A stretch of 64,000 nt of DNA, taken from positions 620,001 through 684,000 of the forward strand of contig NZ_CP130630.1 of NCBI RefSeq assembly GCF_030551255.1, read 5' to 3'. Below, in pieces: positions 32,112 to 40,628 of the stretch; within the stretch, counting starts at the first letter, position 1; the number at the start of each line of letters is the position of its first letter. The stretch comes from Streptomyces sp. NL15-2K. Its GTDB lineage: Bacteria; Actinomycetota; Actinomycetes; Streptomycetales; Streptomycetaceae. Made by a program: the position numbers and the translations under genes. The notes beneath the pieces were generated by a model that worked only from the letters and a program-made list of their open reading frames with translations, did not search any database and was not told the DNA's origin.

Positions 32112-33524
32112 TCAGCCCTTCAGCACACCGAGCGGCACCAGCCGGGCGACGGTGCGGCACAGCCCCGCGCCCTCGCTGGCCGCGACCACCTCGCCCACGT
32201 CCTTGTACGCCTCCGGTGTCTCCTCCGACAGGCCGCGCAGCGACCGGGGGCGCACCGCGATGCCCCCCGCTTCCAGCCGGGCCAGCAGTTCCCTCCCGGT
32301 GACCGCGCGTGCGGCCTGGTGACGGCTCAGCACCCGCCCAGCGCCGTGGCACGTGGAGAAGAACGCGTCACCGCCGGGCACGCCGGCCAGGACGTACGAG
32401 GCCGTGCCCATCGTTCCCGGGATCAGTACCGGCTGGCCGACCTCCCGCAGATCCTCGGGCAGGTCCCGATGGCCGGGCGGGAAGGCGCGCGTGGCTCCCT
32501 TGCGGTGCACGCACAGCCTGCGCCGCGCTCCGGCCACCGTATGGGTCTCGATCTTGGCGAGGTTGTGGGACACGTCGTACACCAGGGACAGGCGGGCGCC
32601 CGCGCTGCGGCGGAAGGTCCGACGGGCCGCGTCGGACAGCAGCTGGCGGTTGGCCCGGCCGTAGTTGGCCGCGGCGGCCATCGCGCCGAGATACGCCTGC
32701 CCCTCGGGCGAGTCGACCGGGGTGCAGGCCAGTTGCCGGTCGGGGACGGTGATGCCGTAGCGGGCCATGGCGCGGTCCATCGCCCGGACGTGATCGGTGC
32801 AGATCTGGTGGCCGAGGCCGCGTGAACCGCAGTGGATCATCACGCACACCTGGCCGACGGCGAGCCCGAACGCGGCGGCGGCCGTCTCGTCGTACACCTC
32901 GTCGACGCACTGCACCTCCAGGAAGTGGTTGGCGGACCCCAGGCTGCCCACCTGGCCCAGCCCCCGCTCCCGCGCCCGCCGGCTGACCTCGGAGACGTCG
33001 GCGTCGGCGACCGCCCCGCCGTCCTCGCAACGGATCAGGTCGCGCTCCTCGCCGTACCCCTCCTCCACGGCGTACCGGGAGCCGCCGCGCAGAATGCGCT
33101 CCAGCTGTCCTGTGCCGGACGGCTTCCACACGCCGCCGGGTCCCGCGCCGCGCGGGATCGACCGGTCCAGGCCGTCCATGACCGCGGGCAGTTCGGCTTC
33201 GAGGGCCTGCCGGTCGGTGTCGGCGGCCAGCAGGCGCACCCCGCAGGAGATGTCGAAGCCGACGCCGCCGGGCGAGACGACACCACCCTGGTCCACGTCG
33301 GTGGCGGCGACGCCGCCGATGGGGAAGCCGTAGCCCCAGTGGATGTCCGGCATGGCGTACGACGCGCCGACGATGCCCGGCAGCGTGGCCACGTTGGCCA
33401 CCTGTTCCAGCGACTTCTCGGCGTCCCTCAGCAAGGCCCGGGACGCGAAGACCACCCCGGGCACGCGCATCGCGCCCCGCGGTTCGATGCGGAAGCGGTG
33501 GTCGGCTTCCTGGACCAGTTCCAT
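32112..33524 (-). CDS. rtcB: RtcB family RNA-splicing/repair ligase
   Basis: The 470-residue protein starts at ATG 33524 with GGGAGG 5 nt upstream. RtcB motifs are complete: [31 protein letters not shown] with the Mn-binding Cys, [19 protein letters not shown], and the guanylation-site motif [13 protein letters not shown] at about residue 390. The enzyme joins RNA ends bearing 2',3'-cyclic phosphate (or 3'-phosphate) to 5'-OH ends with GTP and Mn2+, repairing cleaved tRNA or rRNA. The archease gene faces it. The pair lies in a stress island, which fits RNA repair after damage. Confidence 0.92.
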   Translation of the reverse strand: MELVQEADHRFRIEPRGAMRVPGVVFASRALLRDAEKSLEQVANVATLPGIVGASYAMPDIHWGYGFPIGGVAATDVDQGGVVSPGGVGFDISCGVRLLAADTDRQALEAELPAVMDGLDRSIPRGAGPGGVWKPSGTGQLERILRGGSRYAVEEGYGEERDLIRCEDGGAVADADVSEVSRRARERGLGQVGSLGSANHFLEVQCVDEVYDETAAAAFGLAVGQVCVMIHCGSRGLGHQICTDHVRAMDRAMARYGITVPDRQLACTPVDSPEGQAYLGAMAAAANYGRANRQLLSDAARRTFRRSAGARLSLVYDVSHNLAKIETHTVAGARRRLCVHRKGATRAFPPGHRDLPEDLREVGQPVLIPGTMGTASYVLAGVPGGDAFFSTCHGAGRVLSRHQAARAVTGRELLARLEAGGIAVRPRSLRGLSEETPEAYKDVGEVVAASEGAGLCRTVARLVPLGVLKG

Positions 33525-33659
33525 CGCAGCCTCCCGCGCCGGCCGTCCACACGTCCGGGGGTACCCGCGCAGGCACCTCCCTATCGCCTGGCACAAGAAC
33601 GTGCTGATCGGGTACCCGGCGTTCGTTCGGACCCGGACAACGTCACGGAGGTTTCAGGG

Positions 33660-35642
33660 ATGGTCGAGCGACGGCGTTCCGGCGGCACCGTGGCGCACCG
33701 GCTCATCGAGGAACACCTGCTCGAAGGGCGTACGGTCCCGGGCGAGGAGATCGCGCTGCGGGTCGACCAGACCCTCACCCAGGACGCCACCGGGACGCTG
33801 GTGATGCAGGAGCTGGAGGCGCTGGGCCTGGACCGGGTGCGCACCGAGGTCAGCGTGCAGTACGTCGACCACAACATCCTCCAGGCGGACGAGCGCAACG
33901 CCGAGGACCACGTCTTCCTGCGCTCGGCCGCCCGGCGCTACGGCGTCTGGTACTCCAAGCCCGGCAACGGCGTCTCGCACCCCACTCACATGCAGCGCTT
34001 CGGCGTCCCCGGCAAGAGCCTGGCCGGCTCGGACTCGCACACCTGCGCCGCCGGCTCGCTGGGCATGCTGGCCATCGGCGTCGGCGGCCTGGAGGTCGCG
34101 CTGGCCATGGCCGGCCGGCCGCTGTATGTGACCATGCCGCGGATCTGGGGCATACGGCTGACCGGCGCACTGCCCGAGTGGGTGAGCGCCAAGGACGTGA
34201 TCCTGGAGTTGCTGCGCCGCCATGGAGTCAAGGGCGCGGTGGGCCGGATCCTGGAGTACCACGGACCCGGCCTCGCCCACCTGACCGCGATGGACCGGCA
34301 CGTCATCGCCAACATGGGCGCCGAACTCGGCGCCACCACCAGCGTCTTCCCCGCCGACGAGGCCGTAAGGGTCTTCCTGCGCGCCGAGGGCCGCGAGCAC
34401 GACTTCCGGGAGGTCGCCGCCGAGCCCGGCGCCCACTACGACCTGGAGGAGGACATCGACCTCTCCGCGCTCCGGCCGCTGATCGCCAGGCCCTCGTCTC
34501 CGGGCGACGTCGTGCCCGTGCGCGAGGTGGCCGGGGAGCCGATCGGGCAGGCCGTGCTCGGTTCCTCGGCCAATCCCGGACTGCGTGACTTCGCCATCGC
34601 CGCCGCCATGGTCCGCGGCCGTCAGACCGTTCCCGGCGTGAGTTTCGACATCAACCCCACCTCCCGGGAGATCCTGCAGGACCTCACTCGCATGGGCGCC
34701 ACCTTCGATCTACTGACGGCCGGTGCGCGGCTGCACCAGTCGGGCTGCCTGGGCTGTATCGGCATGGGCCAGGCTCCGGCCGCCGGCCGCAACTCACTGC
34801 GCACCTTCCCGCGCAACTTCCGCGGCCGCTCCGGCACCGAGGACGACGCGGTGTGGCTGTGCTCCCCGGAGACCGCGGCCGCCTCCGCGCTCACCGGAAG
34901 CATCACCGACCCACGGGACTGGGCCGCCGCGCACGACGTGCCGTATCCGGCGCTGGAACTGCCCGAGGAGGCGACGGTCAACACCGCGATGCTGGAGCCG
35001 CCGCCCGCCCCGGACGAGGCCGCCCACCTGCGCCTGGAACGCGGGCCCAACATCTCCGCGCTTCCCGACTTCGACCCGCTGCCCGACACCATTGACGCGC
35101 CGGTCCTGTTCAAGGCGGGCGACCATGTCTCCACGGACGAGATCTCCCCCGCCGGGGCCAGGGCCCTCCCCTATCGCTCCAATGTCCCCAAGCTCGCCGA
35201 GTTCACCCTGACCCGTCTCGACGCCGACTACCCGAAGCGGGCCGCGGAACTCCGCGACGGCGGCGGCCATCTGATCGTCGCCGGCGAGAACTGGGGCCAG
35301 GGCTCGTCCCGCGAACACGCCGCCATCACGCTGCGCTTCCTCGGGCTGCGCGCCGTGCTCGCCCTGTCCTACGCCCGCATCCACTGGCAGAACCTCGCCA
35401 ACTTCGGCGTCCTCCCCCTGGAGTTCGACAACCCGGACGACCACGCCCGCGTCCAGCCGGGCGATCGCCTGCGCCTCGACGGCCTGCACGAGGCGCTGGC
35501 AGACGGAGCACCCGCGATGCTCACCGCTCACAACACCACCCGCGACGAGACGTACCGACTGCGCCACCATCTCTCGCCACGACAGCGGCACGCCGTCCTC
35601 GCCGGCGGCGTCATCCCCGCCCTCGCCCGGGCCGGCCCATGA
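33660..35642 (+). CDS. Aconitate hydratase, short (Aquifex-type) form
   Basis: The 660-residue protein is an aconitase with all three Fe-S cysteines: one in SDSHTCAAGSLG (about residue 128) and the pair in SGCLGCIGMG (about 360). The C-terminal swivel domain has the substrate-binding SSREHAA loop (GQGSSREHAAI). It is much shorter than the usual actinobacterial AcnA of about 900 residues and fits the compact aconitase/homoaconitase-like group. It interconverts citrate and isocitrate, or acts on a related hydroxy acid. The start is ATG 33660 with GGAGG 8 nt upstream; the longer open frame to 32832 overlaps rtcB and was rejected. It is probably a second aconitase beside the main TCA enzyme. Confidence 0.85.
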   Translation: MVERRRSGGTVAHRLIEEHLLEGRTVPGEEIALRVDQTLTQDATGTLVMQELEALGLDRVRTEVSVQYVDHNILQADERNAEDHVFLRSAARRYGVWYSKPGNGVSHPTHMQRFGVPGKSLAGSDSHTCAAGSLGMLAIGVGGLEVALAMAGRPLYVTMPRIWGIRLTGALPEWVSAKDVILELLRRHGVKGAVGRILEYHGPGLAHLTAMDRHVIANMGAELGATTSVFPADEAVRVFLRAEGREHDFREVAAEPGAHYDLEEDIDLSALRPLIARPSSPGDVVPVREVAGEPIGQAVLGSSANPGLRDFAIAAAMVRGRQTVPGVSFDINPTSREILQDLTRMGATFDLLTAGARLHQSGCLGCIGMGQAPAAGRNSLRTFPRNFRGRSGTEDDAVWLCSPETAAASALTGSITDPRDWAAAHDVPYPALELPEEATVNTAMLEPPPAPDEAAHLRLERGPNISALPDFDPLPDTIDAPVLFKAGDHVSTDEISPAGARALPYRSNVPKLAEFTLTRLDADYPKRAAELRDGGGHLIVAGENWGQGSSREHAAITLRFLGLRAVLALSYARIHWQNLANFGVLPLEFDNPDDHARVQPGDRLRLDGLHEALADGAPAMLTAHNTTRDETYRLRHHLSPRQRHAVLAGGVIPALARAGP

Positions 35643-35790
35643 GCGCTTGAGCGCTGGGATCCCGGTCGCCGGACAGGCGGAGACTGCCCCCGTTCCACCG
35701 TCGCTCGCGCCGCGACGGCCCCGATCATGTTTGTCCGAACGCGCCGCCGGTCACTCGTCGCGCATCGGCGTGCCAACGGAGGATCGCCCC

Positions 35791-36582
35791 GTGAAGCGGT
35801 ACCTGCGCGTACTCCACCACGGGTGGGACCGGCTCGGCGCGACCGCCCTCGTCCGGCGCGGCCGCGAACTGGAGCTGATGCACCGGGCCCTGGGGTTCGC
35901 CACGCTCGCTCTGGTCACACTGGCGCCGTTGCTGATCGTGGTGGCCGCCGTCGACCCGCTGAGGCGCGGGGGCTTCGCGTCGTGGCTCGTCGACGGCATG
36001 GGGCTGACCGGGCAGTCCGCGCGGGCGGTCACGGACATCATCAGCCCATCCCCCCGGGTGGTCGACACCACCAGCGTGTGGGGCGGGGTCGCGCTCGCCG
36101 TGTTCGGCGTGTCCTTCGCCGGGAGCGTGCAGAACGGCTACGAGCGGATCTGGAAGCTGCCGTCCGGCCCGTGGCACCGCGTCTGGCGGCAGGCGATCTG
36201 GCTGGTGGCGCTGACCGCGTACGTCTACCAGGAGGTGCAGACCGGGGCAGCCCTGCACGGCCCGGAACGGATCGCGCTGACCTCGGTGACCGGCGTCCTG
36301 TTCTTCTGGTGGGGTCAGCATTTCCTCCTCGGCGGTCAGGTCCGCTGGCGTGACCTGCTGCCGGGCGCGGTCGCCACCATGATCGGGCTGATCGGCCTCC
36401 GGGGCTTCTCCTACCTCGTCTTCACGCCACTCGTCATCAGCAACGCGGTCAGTTACGGCACGGTCGGCGTCGTCCTCGTCGTCGAGTCATGGCTCATCGG
36501 TGTGGGCTTCGTCGTCTACGGCGGCGCGATGACCGGCCGTTGGTTCCGCGAGCACCACAGACCGGCGCGGGGCGACGGATGA
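35791..36582 (+). CDS. YihY/BrkB family inner membrane protein
   Basis: The product (263 residues from GTG 35791, with GGAGG 8 nt upstream) has about six membrane helices. The family region GGVALAVFGVSFAGSVQNGYERIWKLP is at about 90-125, and VRWRDLLPGAVATMIGLIGLRG follows. Members were once called ribonuclease BN by error. They are membrane proteins of uncertain function that may move lipids or small solutes. The gene follows the aconitase by 148 bp on the same strand. Confidence 0.8.
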   Translation: MKRYLRVLHHGWDRLGATALVRRGRELELMHRALGFATLALVTLAPLLIVVAAVDPLRRGGFASWLVDGMGLTGQSARAVTDIISPSPRVVDTTSVWGGVALAVFGVSFAGSVQNGYERIWKLPSGPWHRVWRQAIWLVALTAYVYQEVQTGAALHGPERIALTSVTGVLFFWWGQHFLLGGQVRWRDLLPGAVATMIGLIGLRGFSYLVFTPLVISNAVSYGTVGVVLVVESWLIGVGFVVYGGAMTGRWFREHHRPARGDG

Positions 36583-36763
36583 AAGAGGCAGCACTCGCCC
36601 GGCACGCGGTCCGAGCCGGCCGGCTGCCCAAGAAGCCGGGACTTCGGCTACAGCTGGTAGTACATGAGTTGGAAACGACCCGACCGCCTCGTCTCGACCG
36701 CCCCCTCGCCGCCTGAACACCGGCCAGGACGCCGGCACCCCGACGCAGGATCCTGGAATCAGG

Positions 36764-37465
36764 ATGCGAATCGTCTGTGTCGTCGTCGTCCTGGTCGCCG
36801 CGAACCTGCTCAACAACTGGCTCGCGCGAGACCGCTATGCGTACGTGCCCACCTGTGTGGCCGCCACAGCCGCCCTGCTGTTGATCGCCCGTTGGGACGG
36901 CCTGACCCTGGCCGATCTGGGGCTCGACGCGGCAGGCGTGCGCAGGGGACTGCGGTGGGCGCCCGTCCTGGCCGGTGCCGTCCTCGGCGTCTTCCTGCTC
37001 CTCCTGGCCCATCCGGTCGGCCGGGAGGTGTTCCAGGATGCCCGGGCCGCCGACCTGTCCGCGGGTGAGCTGTCGTGGCGGGTGCTGGTGCGGGTGCCGT
37101 TCGGCACGGTACTGCTGGAGGAGACCGCCTTCCGCGGCGTTCTGTGGGCCATGATCCGGCGCCGGCGCGGAACGGCGTGGGCCACCGCCGCCTCGTCACT
37201 GCTCTTCGGTCTGTGGCATGTGCTGCCCTCTCGCGGGCTGGGCCGCTCCAACGCCGCCGTCGAGGCGGCCTTCGGAGGCGGGTCGGCAGACGTGACACTC
37301 ACCGTGACTGCGGCCGTCGTGGCCATGGTCGCGGCCGGGGCGGTCCTCTGCGAGCTGCGGCGCCGCTCCGGCAGCCTGCTGGCGCCCGCGGCGCTGCACT
37401 GGGCGATCAACGGCTTCGGCTACGCGCTGGCTTGGGCGGCTCCGCGGTGGTGGCCTCCCGCGTGA
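36764..37465 (+). CDS. CPBP family intramembrane metalloprotease
   Basis: The 233-residue protein has about six to seven helices and all three motifs of the CPBP (CAAX protease and bacteriocin-processing) family: EETAFRG (residues about 122-128), FGLWHV (about 147) and HWAINGFG near the C-terminus. The Glu and His residues form the intramembrane active site. The substrate is unknown. The ribosome binding site is weak, next to a short palindrome CAGGATCCTG. It is followed by a strong hairpin. Confidence 0.85.
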   Translation: MRIVCVVVVLVAANLLNNWLARDRYAYVPTCVAATAALLLIARWDGLTLADLGLDAAGVRRGLRWAPVLAGAVLGVFLLLLAHPVGREVFQDARAADLSAGELSWRVLVRVPFGTVLLEETAFRGVLWAMIRRRRGTAWATAASSLLFGLWHVLPSRGLGRSNAAVEAAFGGGSADVTLTVTAAVVAMVAAGAVLCELRRRSGSLLAPAALHWAINGFGYALAWAAPRWWPPA

Positions 37466-37515
37466 GCGGCCGGGCGGTCGGTGCCTCGCCAGACACCGAC
37501 GGCCCTCCCGCTCAC
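37462..37515 (+). terminator. Long hairpin after the CPBP gene
   Basis: The outer arms GTGAGCGG (37462-37469) and CCGCTCAC (37508-37515), plus inner pairs GGGC/GCCC and TCGGTG/CACCGA, give a long, slightly bulged stem. It includes the stop codon of the CPBP gene and lies immediately before the copper-type promoter. Confidence 0.7.
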
Positions 37516-37517
37516 GC

Positions 37518-37547
37518 TTCACATTAGGTACCCCCGGGGGGTATATT
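37518..37547 (+). promoter_or_regulatory. CopZ promoter with CsoR-type operator
   Basis: TTCACA (37518-37523) and TATATT (37542-37547), 18 bp apart, form a credible -35/-10 pair. The spacer carries TACCCCCGGGGGGTA (37529-37543), the G-tract palindrome recognised by CsoR copper repressors. Copper binding to CsoR would release the promoter. No csoR gene is in the window, so the repressor acts from elsewhere. Confidence 0.75.
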
Positions 37548-37623
37548 CTGGCTGGGGAGGCCGGGAGATCCAGGCCCCTCCCGAAGGCACCCACGCATCG
37601 ACAGCCAGTGAGGATGACAAGCC

Positions 37624-37920
37624 ATGACCGACGTGAAGAACTCCGGCTCCTGCTGCTCCACCGACGGTTCCTGCCACTCCGGCACCGCTGCCGACGCCCA
37701 GGCCGGCGGGGTCACCACCGTCTACAAGGTGTCCGGCATGACCTGCGGCCACTGCGAGGGCGCCGTCTCGCAGGAGGTATCCGCACTCGACGGTGTCACC
37801 GCGGTCGCGGCGGTCGCCAAGACGGGTGAGGTGACCGTCACCTCGACCGCCCCACTCGACGAGGAGGCCGTCCGCGCCGCCGTCGACGAGGCGGGTTACG
37901 AGCTCGTCGGCACGGCGTGA
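37624..37920 (+). CDS. CopZ-like copper chaperone with Cys-rich N-terminal extension
   Basis: The 98-residue protein has a heavy-metal-associated domain at about 33-97 with the metal site GMTCGHCEGAV. It shuttles Cu(I) to efflux ATPases or regulators. It differs from plain 70-residue CopZ by an N-terminal extension with three further Cys (GSCCSTDGSCHSG), which may bind extra metal. It is a single-gene unit: a CsoR-type promoter precedes it and a terminator follows. No CopA ATPase is adjacent. Confidence 0.88.
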   Translation: MTDVKNSGSCCSTDGSCHSGTAADAQAGGVTTVYKVSGMTCGHCEGAVSQEVSALDGVTAVAAVAKTGEVTVTSTAPLDEEAVRAAVDEAGYELVGTA

Positions 37921-37960
37921 GCCGTCCGGAGCCAGGCGGCCCCGGGCCACACGATTCACT

Positions 37961-38012
37961 CCCCGCCGGGACGTGCCGCTCCGCCGATGCGGAGGTACGT
38001 CCCGGCACGGGG
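37961..38012 (+). terminator. Hairpin after the CopZ gene
   Basis: CCCCGCCGGGACGT (37961-37974) pairs with ACGTCCCGGCACGGGG (37997-38012) with one bulge, and an inner CTCCGC/GCGGAG stem closes the top. It lies 40 bp past the stop codon. The remaining gap to 38200 holds nothing recognisable. Confidence 0.7.
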
Positions 38013-38200
38013 CGCCGAGGTCGAGCTCAAGGAGACGCCACCGCCGCTTTCAGGTCGCCGTGACCGTCCGGAGGCCCGGTCCATGGGCCGGCACCCGGCT
38101 CGACATCCGTAACCTTGACCGGCTCTGAGACCCGTCGACGCCCACCCGTCCGGCCCGCACATCGCCTGTCCGGCATGCGTCGCGTCGCCCGTCCCGTCGT

Positions 38201-38836
38201 TCAGCGGCTCTTCGCGGCCCGCCCGCGACGAAGGGCGAACCCGCCCAGGGCCGCGACCTTCACGAGAACGACGAGCAGCACGCCGCCGGCGGCCCAGCCG
38301 GTCCACTGCCAGTTCGCCAGGAGGACGCCGCCCACCCTCAGGTGGACGGCGAGAACGAGCGCGACGACGACCACGAGACCCATGACCCTGAGGCGGCTGC
38401 GGCGCGGCGCGTCTCCCCCACCCGGCGCCCCCGCGGTGACGACGGCTTCGGGTGACGCCGCAGAGGTCTCCCGTCGTTCCCAGTTCACCTGCAGCCCGTC
38501 GCGCCGGCCGAACCTCTCGATGTGCCCGGTGACAAGGTCCTGCAGCCGCCTCAGGTCCTCCTCGTCGGCGGCTTCGACCCCCAGCGTCAACAGGCCCGGG
38601 GCGGCCCGCAGCGTGATCCGGCCCCAGGGAAGGCTGACGTCTCCCTCGGCGTCGGTCCATTCGACCTGTGCCTGTTCCGCAACGGCCCGCATGTCATGGA
38701 GTGCTCGCGCGTCACCGCTCAGGTGAGCCCGTGGCCGGTGACCGAGGTGGCGGCCCTTGTCCGAGAAGTGCTCGCAGAGCTGGACGAGATACCGGCTCGG
38801 ACGCTCGGTCTCGACGCGGGCTTCGACGGTGGGCAT
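38201..38836 (-). CDS. DUF2218 protein with C-terminal membrane helices
   Basis: The 211-residue protein starts at ATG 38836 with AAAGGA upstream. Residues about 1-95 match DUF2218: VETERPSRYLVQLCEHFSDKGRHL and the following beta-rich region ending in the LQDLVTGHIERFGRRDGL helix (about 85-105). Two hydrophobic helices occupy about 145-165 and 175-198. DUF2218 proteins are small and often near siderophore or metal genes, with unknown function. The added membrane helices are unusual. It is divergent from the TetR-methyltransferase gene. Confidence 0.65.
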   Translation of the reverse strand: MPTVEARVETERPSRYLVQLCEHFSDKGRHLGHRPRAHLSGDARALHDMRAVAEQAQVEWTDAEGDVSLPWGRITLRAAPGLLTLGVEAADEEDLRRLQDLVTGHIERFGRRDGLQVNWERRETSAASPEAVVTAGAPGGGDAPRRSRLRVMGLVVVVALVLAVHLRVGGVLLANWQWTGWAAGGVLLVVLVKVAALGGFALRRGRAAKSR

Positions 38837-38984
38837 GGCGTTCCTTTCGCATCCGTCCCGCAGGACGGACGACTCTGGGCGCACTGATCGGATCCGCGCG
38901 GGCAACGAGACGGCGACGGCCGCCTCCCTCCCGTCGGGGCCGATCCTCCGGATGCCCGGAACAGAGCCCCAGCTTTATCGAGAC

Positions 38985-39010
38985 ACACTGTCTCCGTCAA
39001 TCCACAGTGT
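38985..39010. promoter_or_regulatory. Inverted repeat before the TetR-methyltransferase gene
   Basis: ACACTGT (38985-38991) and ACAGTGT (39004-39010) form a perfect 7-bp inverted repeat with a 12-bp spacer. A second inverted pair CTCCGT/ACGGAG overlaps it. It ends about 30 bp before the start codon, a typical place for TetR autoregulation. Confidence 0.5.
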
Positions 39011-39040
39011 CACGGAGTCGCCGGACCGTATGCTGGGGCC

Positions 39041-40300
39041 GTGCCCAAACTGTGGAACGAGACGATCGACGCCCACCGCGCCGCCGTACGCGCCGCGGTC
39101 CTGGACACCACCGCGGCGCTGGTCGCCGAGCACGGGCTGACGTCGGTGACGATGTCGCGGATCGCCAAGGACTCCGGGATCGGCCGCGCGACGCTGTACA
39201 AGTACTTCCCGGACGTCGAGTCGATCCTGCTCGCCTGGCACGAGCGACAGATCAACCATCACCTCGACCAGCTGGCCGAGGTCCGGGACCGGACCGAGGG
39301 CGCCGGTGAGCGGCTGGAGGCGGTACTGCGGGCGTTCGCCCTCGGCTCCCACGCCTCCCGGCGGCACCACGACGGCGACCTCGCGGTCTTCCTGCACCAG
39401 GACCGTCAGGTCACCCAGGCACAGCGGCGGCTCCACGGCATGGTCGAGGAGCTGCTGGGCGACGGCGCACGGACCGGTGACGTCCGCGACGACATCGCAC
39501 CCGCCGAGCTCGCGGCCTACTGCCTCCACGCCCTCACCGCGGCCGGAAACCTACCGTCCGAGGCCGCGGTCCACCGGCTCGTCACGGTCACGCTGGCAGG
39601 GGTACGGCCGTCGCCCGCCGGCCCCTCGGGAAGTTCCCGGCACGCCGACGCGCCCATCGCGGCGGCCCAGCGGGAGCACTGGCAGACGGTCTACGCACAG
39701 CATCCCCTGATGTACGGCATGGAGCCCTCCGAGCCGGCCCGCTACGCCGCCGAGTTGTTCCGCGCCTCGGGCTGCCGCACGGTGCTCGAACTCGGCGCCG
39801 GGCACGGCCGCGACGCGCTGTTCTTCGCCCGCCAGGGCTTCACCGTGCACGCCACCGACTTCAGCGCCGCCGGCCTGGAGCAGCTCATCGCGGCGGCCCG
39901 CCAGGCAGGTGTTGCGGAGCGGGTGACCACGGTCACTCACGACGTACGCGATCCGCTGCCGCTGCCGGACGTCTCCGTGGACACCGTCTTCGCCCACATG
40001 TTGCTGTGCATGGCCCTGTCGACCGAGGACATCCACGCGGCGATGGGCGAGATCGCCCGCGTCCTGCGCCCCGGCGGCACCCTCATCTACACCGTCCGCC
40101 ACACCGGCGACGCCCACTACGGCGCGGGCACCGCGCTAGGCGACGACATCTACGAACACGGAGGCTTCGCGGTCCACTTCTTCGACCGGGACCTCGTCGA
40201 CAGCCTCGCCTCGGGCGACTGGCAACTGAAGGAAGTGCACGCCTTCGAGGAGGGCGAACTTCCGCGCCGTCTCTGGCGCGTCACGCAAGTACGCCACTGA
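39041..40300 (+). CDS. TetR regulator fused to a class I SAM-dependent methyltransferase
   Basis: The 419-residue protein has two complete parts. Residues about 12-195 form a TetR regulator with the helix-turn-helix GLTSVTMSRIAKDSGIGRATLYKYFPDVESIL and a helical C-domain. Residues about 215-419 form a methyltransferase with the SAM motif VLELGAGHGRDALFFARQG (about 247-265), VHATDFS, and RVLRPGGTLIY. The fold resembles TehB/thiopurine-type enzymes. The frame is continuous through the junction (a short Pro/Ser linker), with no stop or restart between. Either the methyltransferase modifies the ligand sensed by the regulator, or this is a recent gene fusion. The start is GTG 39041 with a weak site. 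A palindrome lies upstream. Confidence 0.85.
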   Translation: MPKLWNETIDAHRAAVRAAVLDTTAALVAEHGLTSVTMSRIAKDSGIGRATLYKYFPDVESILLAWHERQINHHLDQLAEVRDRTEGAGERLEAVLRAFALGSHASRRHHDGDLAVFLHQDRQVTQAQRRLHGMVEELLGDGARTGDVRDDIAPAELAAYCLHALTAAGNLPSEAAVHRLVTVTLAGVRPSPAGPSGSSRHADAPIAAAQREHWQTVYAQHPLMYGMEPSEPARYAAELFRASGCRTVLELGAGHGRDALFFARQGFTVHATDFSAAGLEQLIAAARQAGVAERVTTVTHDVRDPLPLPDVSVDTVFAHMLLCMALSTEDIHAAMGEIARVLRPGGTLIYTVRHTGDAHYGAGTALGDDIYEHGGFAVHFFDRDLVDSLASGDWQLKEVHAFEEGELPRRLWRVTQVRH

Positions 40301-40337
40301 ACACTTGCACCAACTGCAGGGCGGCCCAGATGGCGGC

Positions 40338-40628
40338 TCACCTGTCGCGAAGTCGGGCGAGTGCGGCGTTCAGGTCGGCTGCGCGGGGTCTGTTGTGGGG
40401 GTCCAGCAGTGATGCGGCGATCCCTGCGCGCATCCCGCCCGCGCAGTGCACCCACACCATTCCCTGCGGAATCTCGCCGATCCGCTGGTGCAGCTGATGG
40501 ATCGGGATGTGTACGGACCCCTCGATGTGGCCGGCGGCCCGCTCGGAGTCGCGGCGCACGTCGAGCACCACCACCGGCGTCTGTGCGACGGCCCCGCTGG
40601 TCGCCAGGTTTCTGCCGGCGGGCCCGCT
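40338..40628 (-). pseudogene. Rhodanese-like domain remnant, N-terminally truncated
   Basis: From about 40586 down to the stop at 40338 the minus strand encodes VVVLDVRRDSERAAGHIEGSVHIPIHQL and VWVHCAGGMRAGIAASLL, the C-terminal half of a rhodanese domain with the active-site Cys in HCAGGMR. Upstream it runs in the same frame directly from the stop codon of the carboxylic acid reductase (TAG 40629-40631), with no start site or N-terminal domain. In many actinobacteria this kind of rhodanese is the tail of a metallo-beta-lactamase-fold sulfur enzyme. Here the front is gone, so it is probably a remnant left at the edge of the biosynthetic locus. A small functional protein from an internal GTG cannot be excluded. 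Confidence 0.5.

Noticed and set aside
36579..36716. 45-codon frame starting in an ATGA overlap with the YihY stop
   Set aside because: There is no convincing ribosome binding site, the composition is basic and featureless, and no family was recognised. It is possible but not supported.
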